Assembly: GCA_030704615.1 (NCBI GenBank)
Contig: CM060732.1
Location: 65,145,053 to 65,205,052 of the forward strand
Source of the DNA: Takakia lepidozioides
Lineage: Eukaryota > Streptophyta > Takakiopsida > Takakiales > Takakiaceae
Length of the DNA: 60,000 nucleotides
Direction of reading: 5' to 3'
This document shows, one piece after another, positions 46,837-54,899 of the stretch. Numbering within the stretch: the stretch's first letter is position 1; the number at the start of each line of letters is the position of its first letter. The notes beneath the pieces were generated by a model. The model was not told where the DNA came from. It saw only the letters and a program-made list of their open reading frames with translations, and made no database searches. The translations under genes were made by a program, and so were the position numbers.

Positions 46837-49800
46837 GGGGTCAATGGCCACAAGGCTACGGCAAACAACGTCTTATGAGTACAATCTCTCTCTCTCTCTC
46901 TTCCTGGTGGGAATAGAATCTAGAACCATTGCAGTCATCTTTTCTTCTTCTATTGCCCTCTATACTATGAGATCCATGGGAGATTCCACTGTCTATTCTG
47001 CGGAAACCAATCTCTCACTGAAGTCTTCCACTATGAGGAGGGTTTTTTGTTTCCTCTCTCATGTTTTCTTCCATTTTGTCCCATAAGCTGTATGTCCGCG
47101 GACGTTATAAAGCACCATTTCGTTTCATTTCATTTTATTTCTAAGCAATGCTCACATCCTAGGTGCAGAGTTCGCATGTGTGTCACTTCAAACCGAGGCC
47201 CTCTTCCGGCATACAATCTTCTTCATAGGTTACAAGCCCTTCCACCCAAGGGACTCGTGGCAAGAGCCCTCGCAACATCTATTAGGCTCAAACTGCAGGT
47301 TTCAAGCACTCCTGCTATGCTCGCGTGGACAGTTTTTTTTAGCGCAATGGACTCTCTATTGCTTCACTATTGCCAGAGAATCCAGAAGGGTTGGAAATCA
47401 CATCCAAACAGGATCGCGACAGACTCATTAGAAGGGAGCTTATGGAACTACATGTCAGGAGAACTTGGAAGCTACCAAATCTCACAACAAAGCTCCATTT
47501 ATATCGAGAGACATTCTTGGTTCTCAGAGATGATAGAATCTTGCGGCCCAATTACCTTTCGCCACCTTTATCTCCTTCCTGAGTGCAATAAACCATCACA
47601 GCTAGTAATCTGGCTATGGATCACAAGTCCCCTTGGATCTCCTACTCACTGAATTGAGGAATATCACTGCACTCAGGGCATTGGGGCGGTTTCAGGGTGG
47701 GCTCCCACACTCTACGGATAGAGACTGGCAGATGGGAAAACCTGGAACGGGAGGACCGCCTATGTCCAGTTTGCACAGGGCGCAATCGGGAAATTGAAAC
47801 TGAAGAACACTTCTTCTTCTATTGCCCTCTATACTACAAGATTCGTGGGAGATTCCACTGTCTAATCTGCGGAACTCAAACTCTCACTGAAGTGTTCCAC
47901 TATGAGGATCGCAAAAGCTTGGCAGCTTACCTGCACGAGGCCTTCACCTTTAGACAATCCCTCGAGCAATAGTTTTAATTTTGGCTCTGGTTCTGTTTCC
48001 TCTCTCATGATTCCATTCAAGTGGGGGGTGCTTAAGGAGTGCATGTCAGCATGCTTCAAAACAGCCAATGTGGCTGTGCGGGGTGAATTTGGCATCCCTC
48101 CCTTAAGCTCCCGATGAGATGAATTCAACGTCAGATGGTGGGGCCAGTTGCAACATACGACTAATATCAGATATCCTAAGTTAATTGACTCTATATCTTG
48201 GAAGCAGGATTGCCCCATCAAATAGGCTAAGTCCTTGCGGAAGAGAGTAGAAGAGATTCTCAAGGATCTTAACCTAAGTCTGCAAGCCTTGACCCTGCTC
48301 GATAAATCTGACTTAGAGGCTGCAGTGTCCAAAGCCATGTCTGTTGCCAGGAAATTGTCTGATGAAAATGAAGTTAGGCAGGAAACTTCCCTGAACTTGT
48401 TTCCAGTCTGTGACGTGGGAGAGGCCATCGTGGATGACGTCAAGGTTTTACCCACCCTCGGCACTAGACTGAAATTTAAACTCAGGGCGGAAGCCTACCT
48501 TTGAACAGCAAACAGAAGCAGAGAGGAAAGGGGGATTGCGAATGCCCGTTGGATGGGCAACCTGAAGACAATATTCACTTTCTGATTCATTGTCCTGGGT
48601 ACTCTCACCAGAGAGACGTCCTCTTCAAATCCATCAAGGAAATTTGCCTGTACCTCTGTTTGCTAACTTTGAAAGTCTCGAGGCTGAGCCAAAAGCCCAG
48701 GCCCTTTTGGGGCCTAGTTATTGGGCAAACCACACGTAGCAGATTGATGCTTGTGTAAAGAGATTTCTGAGGATACCTGGAAGACTCGGATCAATTGTCT
48801 GTTCCAAGGTAAGTCATACTACCGGTGTCAGCCCCTGACAAAGGTAGCTTCTTTCCCTTTGTGTTCCGCTCAAACTGAGCACGGGGTCAATGGCCACAAG
48901 GCTACGGCAAACAACATCTTGTGAGTACTTGGCAGCTTACCTGCACGAGGCCTTCACCCTTAGACAATCACTCAAGCAATAGTTTTATTTTTGGCGCTGG
49001 TTTTGTTTCCTCCCTCATGTTTTCTTCCATTCTGTCCCATAAGCTCTATGGGCTTTCCGCGGACGTTATAAAGCACCATTTCATTTCATTCATTTCTCTC
49101 TTTGAACAATAAACAGATGCAGAGAGGGAAAGGAGATTGTAGTGTGGCAGCCTGAAGACAATATCCATTTTTTGATACTTTGTCCAGGACATTCTCACCA
49201 GAGAGTGACTCTCTTCAGGAACATCAAGAATATTGTCCCTGCACCTCTGTTTGCCGACTTGGAAAATCTTGAGACTAAGCCTAAAGCCATGGCCCTGGTG
49301 GGATTTAATTGCTGGGCAGATCACACGCTTGTGTGAAGGGCTTTCTGGAAACTCCGAACGAATTGTCCCAAGCTATGTCCCTCTACCTGAGTGAGCCTCT
49401 CACAAAGGTAGTGTTTTGTTCCGCCAAAACTGGGCGCAGAGTGGATGGCCACAAGGCTATGGCAAACAACGTCTTATAAGTACATTCTACCTCTCTCTTT
49501 GTCCCACCCAAAGTTCCGCTCAACCTGGGCGCGGGGTCAATGGCCACAAGGCTACGGCAAACAACGTCTTATGAGTACATTCTTTGTCCCACCAAAATGG
49601 GTACATTCTCTGCCTGTCTTCTGACAACATCCAATTTAGCAAACAACAGTGTAGATTCTCATTCTTGAGCTTATGAGGCTTTTTCCACAACCACCTAGCA
49701 TCGTGCATGAACACTAGTCTGTGATGGGTTGGCTTAGCAAGGAGATGCTTGGACAAGCTTCAAGTTTGAAAGTCTGTAAACCCAACTTTACATGGTGTCA

Positions 49801-50159
49801 ATTATTGTGATCAAATTGCATTGTTCTTTGTAAACCTAGTGATCGTCAATGTTGAAAAAATTGCAATCGAGCTACAATCTACAATAGTGAGTTGCAACAA
49901 GAGCTGACTTAAATAAGAGGGACAGACTGTGGGGGAAGAGGGACATGGGGGGAGATGCTTAGTTCAGCTGTTCATTTCCATATTTGGTTCTGTGCCAAGC
50001 TAACTTTTGTATGATAACTTGTTGGATACACTCAGGTTGATACAGGAATGTTGGGACAAGGACCCAGCAAAAAGGCCATCTTTTTCTGAGATAATCAGAC
50101 GTCTGGAGGATGTGTTGCCCATATCTGAGGTTGGACGATGTCAATGCTCTATCCTGTAG
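28607..50159 (+). CDS. Ankyrin-repeat protein kinase (ILK/VIK-like), probable pseudokinase
   Basis: The protein of roughly 470 residues has N-terminal ankyrin repeats (DGRTALHLAASEGHVPVVEQ) followed by a Raf/ILK-type kinase domain. Exons by inspection: 28607-28864, 29254-29328, 29667-29771, 30518-30612, 31677-31797, 34234-34310, 34929-34988, 45485-45609, a doubtful one at 45856-45968, about 46008-46151, 46669-46787 and 50036-50159. Phases agree except around the doubtful exon. The ATP-binding Lys is present (KVAAKTV), as are HPNIVQFLGAVT, DEYMAPEVY and the terminal ECWDKDPAKRPSF. HRD is HRN (IVHRNLTPRN) and DFG is replaced (KIAVLAFEVCK). Plant ILK relatives also lose these residues and act in signalling scaffolds or with atypical activity. 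Introns hold many LINEs; one is about 10.5 kb. Confidence 0.85.
29772..29777 (+). promoter_or_regulatory. GC-type 5' splice site
   Basis: Exon 3 of the kinase gene ends ...GGCAAG and is followed by GCAAGT, the consensus of rare GC-AG introns. Joining here to the acceptor before 30518 keeps phase 0 and gives the expected LGK|TATGEVRVMNWRG order. No GT donor nearby gives a sensible protein. Confidence 0.6.
30930..31570 (-). mobile_element. Non-LTR retrotransposon 3' fragment, family C, in kinase intron 4
   Basis: The minus-strand frame of 172 codons contains YAPLILALRQGGWAPTPLTI and the following ITAGTRGRVH, the same block as in the copy at 25063-25785. Its 3' end (gcctctt ... tttacactaacttcggttg) matches too. 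The tail here is (TC)n-like instead of (TA)n. The insertion is 5' truncated and opposite in orientation to the host gene. Confidence 0.6.
31844..31880 (+). repeat. LINE family B 3' end with (CATTT)n tail
   Basis: The word cacgttataaagtaccatttc followed by repeated atttc units also occurs at 34636-34670, 47096-47140 and 49057-49097. The full-length context at 47 kb shows that this is the 3' end of a second LINE family. Confidence 0.6.
31895..32335 (+). mobile_element. Old LINE family A 3' fragment in kinase intron 5
   Basis: Plus-strand remnant of the family-A 3' end: gaaatttaaactcagggc, the zinc-knuckle region (tgcccgatgtgtggg) and the terminal ggccacaaggatatggcaaac are recognisable at an estimated 75-80 percent. 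It is riddled with small indels, so it is an older copy than those at 37-45 kb. Confidence 0.65.
32625..33636 (-). mobile_element. LINE family A 3' half in kinase intron 5
   Basis: This 5'-truncated minus-strand copy encodes the post-RT region of the LINE ORF2. It starts in the conserved segment PALEYGSAIWVDNSNQAK and ends with the C-terminal zinc knuckle CNCPLCGQSEDSIHFLIHC. The 3' end reads ...cttatgagtacaatct on the minus strand. The coding frame is nearly open over about 300 codons but lacks its last part through a small deletion near 32795. Confidence 0.8.
33637..34233. other. Unassigned intron sequence
   Basis: Rest of kinase intron 5. No gene or element was recognised. Confidence 0.45.
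34547..34588. repeat. (TG)n(TC)n microsatellite
   Basis: A TG run passes into a TC run, then directly into a LINE family B tail word (agtaccatttcatttc). It lies in kinase intron 6. Confidence 0.85.
34589..34672 (+). repeat. LINE family B 3' ends (two tandem)
   Basis: Two copies of the agtaccatttcatttc 3' tail lie within 80 bp, separated by a short TC-rich stretch, suggesting repeated insertion at the same spot. Confidence 0.5.
35097..36470 (-). mobile_element. LINE family A chimera with duplicated 3' end
   Basis: The minus strand carries family-A ORF2 3' sequence from about 36470 (PALEYGSAIWVDN...) to about 35580. It then jumps back and repeats its last ~480 bp from 35574 to 35097 in a slightly different subfamily. 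The join lies at the repeated word ggaaacaattgctccggg (also near 35168-35185). Template switching during reverse transcription between two subfamily RNAs would produce this. Confidence 0.65.
36523..37435 (-). mobile_element. LINE family A RT N-terminal fragment
   Basis: Minus-strand sequence covers the region between endonuclease and RT (LIVCGSAVNWWTNEIKLKIA) and the RT start (HLNGYKAGGPDGIVNELIK, GNYRGITLLNAVGK). A deletion near 37085 removes about 20 codons relative to the copy at 38149-42021. A short unrelated segment (36471-36522) separates it from the chimera on its left. Confidence 0.75.
37446..38148 (-). mobile_element. LINE family A, 3' part of the interrupted copy (copy C/E)
   Basis: Minus-strand 3' end of a long copy. 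It is cut at tctcttctgccagg, and its continuation begins after 42021 with the same word. The plus-strand copy in between is therefore a later insertion. On its left it abuts a short GA run (gagagagattgtact). Confidence 0.75.
38406..39161 (+). pseudogene. LINE endonuclease domain (EEP family)
   Basis: This is the endonuclease that nicks target DNA for target-primed reverse transcription. GDFNARVG and SIVDYIIMD are typical motifs; the conserved SDHFLVW motif follows immediately in the next frame (about 39163), so a frameshift cuts the domain. The listed start is upstream of the true domain, which begins near KTNDIHICAGQETW. Confidence 0.75.
39678..41478 (+). pseudogene. LINE reverse transcriptase domain
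   Basis: The RT of copy D runs through two frames joined by a frameshift at about 40600. It contains the fingers/palm blocks KAGGPDGIVN, GNYRGITLLN, DVKKAYDTVWRD and the catalytic FADDFAG (about 40670-40690). Next comes the thumb and a long C-terminal extension. It polymerises cDNA from the nicked target. It is not functional as it stands. Confidence 0.8.
43585..44005 (-). repeat. Three tandem 141-bp repeats in LINE ORF1
   Basis: Units start at about 43587, 43728 and 43869, spaced exactly 141 bp (47 codons), so they keep the frame. Each encodes a version of EGFGTLNGLPILKVYTR with GVIVP and a PKCAEP-type stretch. Identity between units is about 85-90 percent by eye. Confidence 0.8.
43896..44354 (-). 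pseudogene. LINE ORF1 remnant
   Basis: The 152-codon frame is the only ORF1 sequence of family A in the window; the near-full-length copy has lost it. It contains TCSSLGLDFMANGSISRLDN and a basic stretch (GRSRKTTKGK). No RRM or zinc knuckle was recognised. Its C terminus leads into three 47-residue repeats. Confidence 0.5.
44779..44845. repeat. (GA)n microsatellite
   Basis: About 33 GA units lie between the 5' end of one LINE copy and the 3' end of another. Confidence 0.9.
44846..45236 (-). mobile_element. LINE family A 3' fragment embedded in (GA)n
   Basis: A 390-bp 3' end of the LINE, minus strand, has GA repeats on both sides: its 3' terminus (gagtacaat on the minus strand) touches one tract and its truncated 5' end touches the other. 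This is the pattern expected for insertion into a pre-existing (GA/TC)n array. Confidence 0.85.
45237..45273. repeat. (GA)n microsatellite
   Basis: About 18 AG units beyond the truncated end of the LINE fragment; with 44779-44845 it probably formed one original tract. Confidence 0.9.
46804..46834. repeat. (CT)n microsatellite
   Basis: Follows the donor site of kinase exon 11 within 20 bp and flanks a tiny LINE 3' end. Confidence 0.85.
46835..46884 (+). mobile_element. 50-bp LINE family A 3' end within (CT)n
   Basis: Only the last ~50 bp of family A (gcggggtcaatggcc ... gagtacaatc) is present, between CT repeats on both sides. It is an extremely 5'-truncated insertion. Confidence 0.8.
46903..47140 (+). 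mobile_element. LINE family B 3' fragment
   Basis: Contains ttcttctattgccctctatacta, also present in the longer copy (47815-47840), followed by the ccgcggacgttataaagcacc 3' end and a (CATTT)n-like tail. The middle part is deleted. Confidence 0.55.
47150..49097 (+). mobile_element. LINE family B 3' half, interrupted by a family A insertion
   Basis: The translation includes RLIRRELMELHVRRTWKLPN (about 47430), then LRIETGRWENLEREDRLCPV, followed by EEHFFFYCPLYYKIRGRFHC (47700-47870). This is the typical C-terminal region of LINE ORF2 with a CCHC-like knuckle (CPVC...H...C). The element resumes after the nested insertion at 48929 and ends at about 49097 with ttataaagcaccatttcatttc. Frame interruptions make it a dead copy. 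Confidence 0.7.
48010..48928 (+). mobile_element. LINE family A 3' fragment inserted in family B
   Basis: 5'-truncated, diverged copy of the family-A C-terminal region (GVLKECMSACFKTANVAVRG onwards, several stops), ending acatcttgtgagtac without an obvious tail. It is flanked by an unusually long duplication of about 91 bp (47919-48009 and 48929-49019). Confidence 0.75.
49098..49590 (+). mobile_element. Old LINE family A 3' fragments
   Basis: A diverged 3' end (49098-49485, with gtggcagcctgaagacaatat and ggccacaaggctatggcaaac) is followed by a short terminal piece (49510-49585, gcgcggggtcaatggcc ... gagtacattct). They lie in the last large kinase intron. Confidence 0.65.
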
Positions 50160-51460
50160 AGACTAGAGACTTTTTTTGCGCGGTATTACGATGATCCATG
50201 TGAACAGGGGTGGGGTTTTAAGGTCGGCCCCACGTTTCAAAATGTAGGGTGTATTGTATGTTTGGCCTTTGGGGGTGAAGGGTCACTATTGTAAATGAAT
50301 TACCTATTTTTAAGTTATTTTCTCTGTGACCTTCCAAGGTTGTGGTATTATTATAGCTGTTCTTATTATGTAGGGCAGTTTTTTTGGATCACCCTTATTT
50401 ATGCAGGCCCTTCGCCATGAAGGGCATCCCAATTAACACAACCCATTCAATGAAGGGTACTTGTCTTATTTGAAGGGTGAATCAACCCTTGATTCACAGG
50501 GAGGTTCTGACTTGTGACTCTGAGCACACCTGAATCTCAGAGTGCTAAGGGGAATAGAAAGACAATTGCTGGAAGGTGCAGAAAACACAAGTATTAACTC
50601 TTTCCCACATCTTCTAGATTTAGAGGCAGTTTCTCTGAAAAGCAGATCTCTACTTGGAGTTCCAAAGAACCTTAATTCTCCGTAATTCTCCTTCAGTATT
50701 TCTGCTGAGAATCAAACACTTTTATTTGGGGTTGTAGACACCAGACACCAGGGGTGGAAATTTGATATCGTTCATGATGAATGGCGAATAACAGTGTGCC
50801 TTCCAAGGTATGTCACCCAGGACATGAAGATTGCTTCAAACTTCAACATGTAGTGGCTCCTCCAAGGGGCCATACCCCTACAAAAAGATTGCTGTTCAAT
50901 GTTCAACTACAACTATGTACAACTGTGTCTCGTGTTGACTAGGACAACCATCCACAAACGACAATGTAGGTCACCTCCATATGATCAATAGGGTAGTTAT
51001 GTGCATGCTAATCATTCTTCACCGCTTCACTGATAGAGCACAGCAAACACAATGCATTGTTTACGATTTAAAGTATCACATCCCAATGCCCTTTGTACAT
51101 GTAATCACATGGGAAGTGGGTGGGTCTAAACAGACAAACAGAGTTCTGTAAAAGACAACCCGACAGATGAATAAAATGGTTTGCAAGTCAGACCCAGTTC
51201 TCAAGGTATGACACGATCGCTCTGCTCACTTGTGCATGCCGATGATGCACATCAGATATAAGATTCTCCCACACACTAAGGGAGTCTGCAAACCTTGACC
51301 CAAGCACATGAAACACAAACCATCATATAAACTTTCCACCATTGTAAAACCTTGTCTTGAAAAAACATGACAAAGCTCAACATTCTTGATCCCAATCAAA
51401 GTAGTTGAACGGGAGAGATCCACAAAACATCCAATGACAGGGCATGATCTGTGTTAGGAC
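50160..51460. other. 3' region of the kinase gene and intergenic spacer
   Basis: Convergent intergenic space: kinase 3' UTR at the left and L13a 3' UTR at the right. No further gene was seen. Confidence 0.5.
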
Positions 51461-53884
51461 CTATGCCATGTAGCTAATGGGAGCCAGTGTCTCTTGCAAA
51501 GGGCTCAACTGCTCTTCCACACGTTTCTGCGCCTTCAGACGAAGCTGCACCAGCTGCTTCTTCCGCTCGTAGAACACCTTAGACTTGGCTTTCCGCTTTT
51601 CCTCCAACTCCTGCACAAGTGCATGAACCCACACGTAAATGCACACATCAACAGTCACAAAGGAGTGAGTGGACGTGCCATATATGCACATCATTTTGGA
51701 TGTTCCTATGCCCATGAACCTGGTCTGGTGCATTCAAAACCAGCTGTCCAATTGCTCATATGCTGCAGCTAACAAGACCTTCCAAGACACAAAGGCACGA
51801 ACACAAGTAAGAACTGTACTAAGTCACAGAGACTCGTAAGCTGTTGCTTCGTCCTGATGTAGGTCTACTCTTCTTGCTTCTTAGCTTGTTTAGGAGACCT
51901 TAGCTATTCCAGTTGTTCTTATCTTGCACAGCATGTAGTTCAGCAGTGACAACATCATAGATCTCCTAAACAAATGGAAACTGGAAACAAAGATACCCAT
52001 GGTTCCCCGGGTACTCATTCAGCCACAGGCAGACTTTCAAGAAAAGGACAAAGGACACAACAATAACTCATACCTTAATGGTGTCATAGTGGTGCCAGCC
52101 AACCTCGGTAGACAAGCGTCCAAGCAAACAGAACTTATGCCCTGGTTGTAACCTCAAAACCCTGTATGCATAAAACCCCACCAAAATACCTAACATGAGG
52201 CCCAAAACCTCATGTGCACAAACCTGTGGATATCAATGTGAGAGCATTTGAGAGGTCGCCCGATGATATTGAACAAACCCAGTGTTTGGTGGGAGAAAGC
52301 TTTCTACAGGATAAAACCTTTAACTCTTAAGACAAGCCACTAGAAGTACTCTTGCTTGGACGAAAAAAGCAGACAGTCACTGAGAGTGAGTATTGACTTG
52401 TCAACCGCTCACTTGAGAGCATCTGGTATCACCATCCTCTTCATCTTGTCATAGGGTGCAGGAACCCCTTCAAAGGCCTTCAAGCGCTCCAATGCAGCAG
52501 CCCCACGCTTTGTCATGTGTGGGACCATCCTGCCACCAGGAAATAAAAGAATTCAGCAAGCAGATCATCTGATATCCTGCTGGAATGCTACTGCAAGGGG
52601 CCGAAGATAAACCAGTAGCATTTGTCACAGGGCATCACTTCTTTTGACCACATTCACAGAGCTAGTATATGTACAAACATACGAACTGACTAGAAACCCC
52701 CCTACAGAGTTAGCCATACTTGGCTTAGCTTACACCATATTCACATACACTGTTGTGATACAGTTGCTCGCAATAAATATGCTAAAACTGACACAAAAGC
52801 AAAACAAACAACACCAAACCTTTACAATCAATAGGGCTGCAACAAACATTTTCCAAAAACAATAGAGTACCAAAGCATTTAGGTCTGGTAATGCATATTG
52901 AGTGGTCAACAAGCTCTTCCATTTAGCATGTTAAGTGCCAGGGTGAAACAAATATAGTGTTTCAAAATAACTAGAAGTGGTTTACTCAGCCAGATTGAGA
53001 GAACTTGTGCAATCATCATATTTTCAACGTAGTAGAGCAGATGACATAGTTCTCACTTATTAAGACACCAGTTGCAGCTATGCAAACCAAAGATGCAAAG
53101 CAAAACTGCGCCGTGAAGTCATCCTTGACTCCAGCGTCTTCCATGCTTACCAGCACTGAATTGCTGCCAGACCAAGCCTCTAGGGTTTAGAAATCCCTGA
53201 TCTTGGATGTTTTCCGAGAACACTCAATGTGTTGCGGGGATTTCATTCTAAAAACTCACCCGCGAAGAGTCCTCCATAGAATACGGGAAGGTGAGCGAAA
53301 GTGGATAGGACCCTTGCTAGGCTTGGTGTTCATCCTCTTTCTTAGAAATCGCAGATACTTCATTTTCTGTCGGACAAGTCCCCCTGACAAGCAAATCTCC
53401 TCGCACCGAACAACAACCTGTGGGACAAATAAACATGATCACATACATTTCCCTTCTCATTTCCTGTCCGACAATGCCCTCGTAGAACAAACCATACGCT
53501 TGGGTGCAGTCGCCTCAAGGGTGAAGTCCATTGCGAAATCGACCGTCTTGGAGCTAATTGCCAGAGTTTCTATCTGAAAACCGAAATTTCCACGGCTCTC
53601 ACGCGCAGCCGATGAAAACAGTTTTCAGCCAGACAATGTGATGCACTCATTAGACGTCACTATTCGTACATTTGTAGCCTGACCATCCCGGCACAGAGGA
53701 GGGAAGAAAACGAAATAAAATTCGAGGCCCTGCGATTTACAGCACACTCCAGCCAAAAGAGAGAACTTACCACGCGCTGGCCATTCAAAAGCTCCTTGGC
53801 CAGGATGGAGGCCAGACGGCCTAGCATGTGGTGGCGCGCATCGACGACCACCACCTTCGCACACAGGCCCGACCCCGACACCAT
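51461..53884 (-). CDS. RPL13A: 60S ribosomal protein L13a (uL13)
   Basis: A five-exon gene encodes a 208-residue protein, a normal length for eukaryotic uL13. It is a component of the large cytosolic ribosomal subunit. Exons in transcription order: 53884-53771, 53417-53260, 52529-52413, 52161-52074 and 51610-51461; all junctions are GT-AG and keep frame. The N terminus [20 protein letters not shown] is plant-like. Further hallmarks are [55 protein letters not shown] and [13 protein letters not shown]. The C terminus is basic and helical ([18 protein letters not shown]). It has no visible defects, so it is probably a working gene. It is divergent from the CCCH gene with about 1 kb between start codons. 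Confidence 0.95.
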
Positions 53885-53958
53885 GGCTAGCAGCTCGCAA
53901 CGCCCTCCAAGCTCCAGGCTATGGCGGTGTGCATGCAGCGCGAAAGAGAGACCCTATC

Positions 53959-53966
53959 AAACCCTA
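53959..53966 (+). promoter_or_regulatory. Telo-box
   Basis: AAACCCTA lies about 75 bp upstream of the L13a start codon. Telo-boxes are typical of plant ribosomal-protein promoters and mediate expression in dividing cells. Confidence 0.65.
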
Positions 53967-54226
53967 GCCGCTCTTCAATGGCCCTGGCTTCGGTCCTAAC
54001 CTAGTTTTGGACCACGAACCTGAGCCTGAATATCAGGCTCGGAACTCCCCAACCACTCGGCGCCCGCCCTGGATTCGCTGCTAGATCCGCCTGCCGGTTC
54101 AGCAGGTCACCCGGTGTCGTCGATGAACAGACTAATTTATGAGTACGCTTTGCATCCCTTTTATATATCATTCATCCATCCTCCCCGCCATAGCTATCTC
54201 TGGAGCTGACGGCGCAGACATGGTGC

Positions 54227-54235
54227 TTAGGGTTA
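54227..54235 (-). promoter_or_regulatory. Telo-box (reverse orientation)
   Basis: TTAGGGTTA is the reverse complement of TAACCCTAA. It lies between the divergent genes, about 345 bp from L13a. Confidence 0.55.
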
Positions 54236-54403
54236 TGGCCGACACCCTCATCATCTCCATCGTCTCTCTCATGCCTCGCTAGATTCTTTCATATTTACGC
54301 TGTTTGCTTTTACAAAATTCGAGTACGGTTAAGTATTGGTCTTCCCGACTTCAAGTTCAGCTTTCTTTCTCTCTTTTCAGATTTTCAAATATCTGAGCTG
54401 AGC

Positions 54404-54409
54404 TGGGCT
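54404..54409 (+). promoter_or_regulatory. Site II-like element
   Basis: TGGGCT matches the TCP-bound site II motif (TGGGCY) that often accompanies telo-boxes in ribosomal-protein promoters. A single hexamer is weak evidence by itself. Confidence 0.45.
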
Positions 54410-54722
54410 TGGTTATACAGGTCTCCTGGCTGTTACGGATTTTTCCCTCTTGCGAGTTTCTTTTTTTCATTTCGAAGCCCACAGTTGTACATACTTTCTC
54501 CTATGCTGACGAAACTGTGTCTGTCGCCTCTCCCCTGGGTAGTCTCTGCTGCCTGCGCACTCATATATTAGATTCGAAAACTACTGTTAGTAGTTTTGTC
54601 TCTGTAGCCTTTCGAGTTCTCGAGGGGTTCTAGTGCCCTCGAGGAGTTACAAGTTGCGCACTTATCTCTCGAGACTCTTCTGTCTGCCACACTTTTCTCA
54701 CTAAATCTCGGGTCTCCCTGTG

Positions 54723-54730
54723 TATTTAAA
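54723..54730 (+). promoter_or_regulatory. TATA-like box of the CCCH gene
   Basis: TATTTAAA lies 170 bp upstream of the CCCH start codon, followed about 30 bp later by a pyrimidine-rich stretch suited to transcription start. Confidence 0.45.
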
Positions 54731-54899
54731 GGACTCAGCCTCACGCCGGTCTCCTCTTCTTTCGCTAGGTGTTTGTCTCTGTAGCTCGTTTGTGTCTTCT
54801 ATCTCTTTGAGAGGGTCTTGTACCACCTGTGGTTTGCCAACAGTACAGTTCTTTCTTATCTTGAAGCTCCCCCTTTTTTCTGTTTCGGACGGATCGTAG

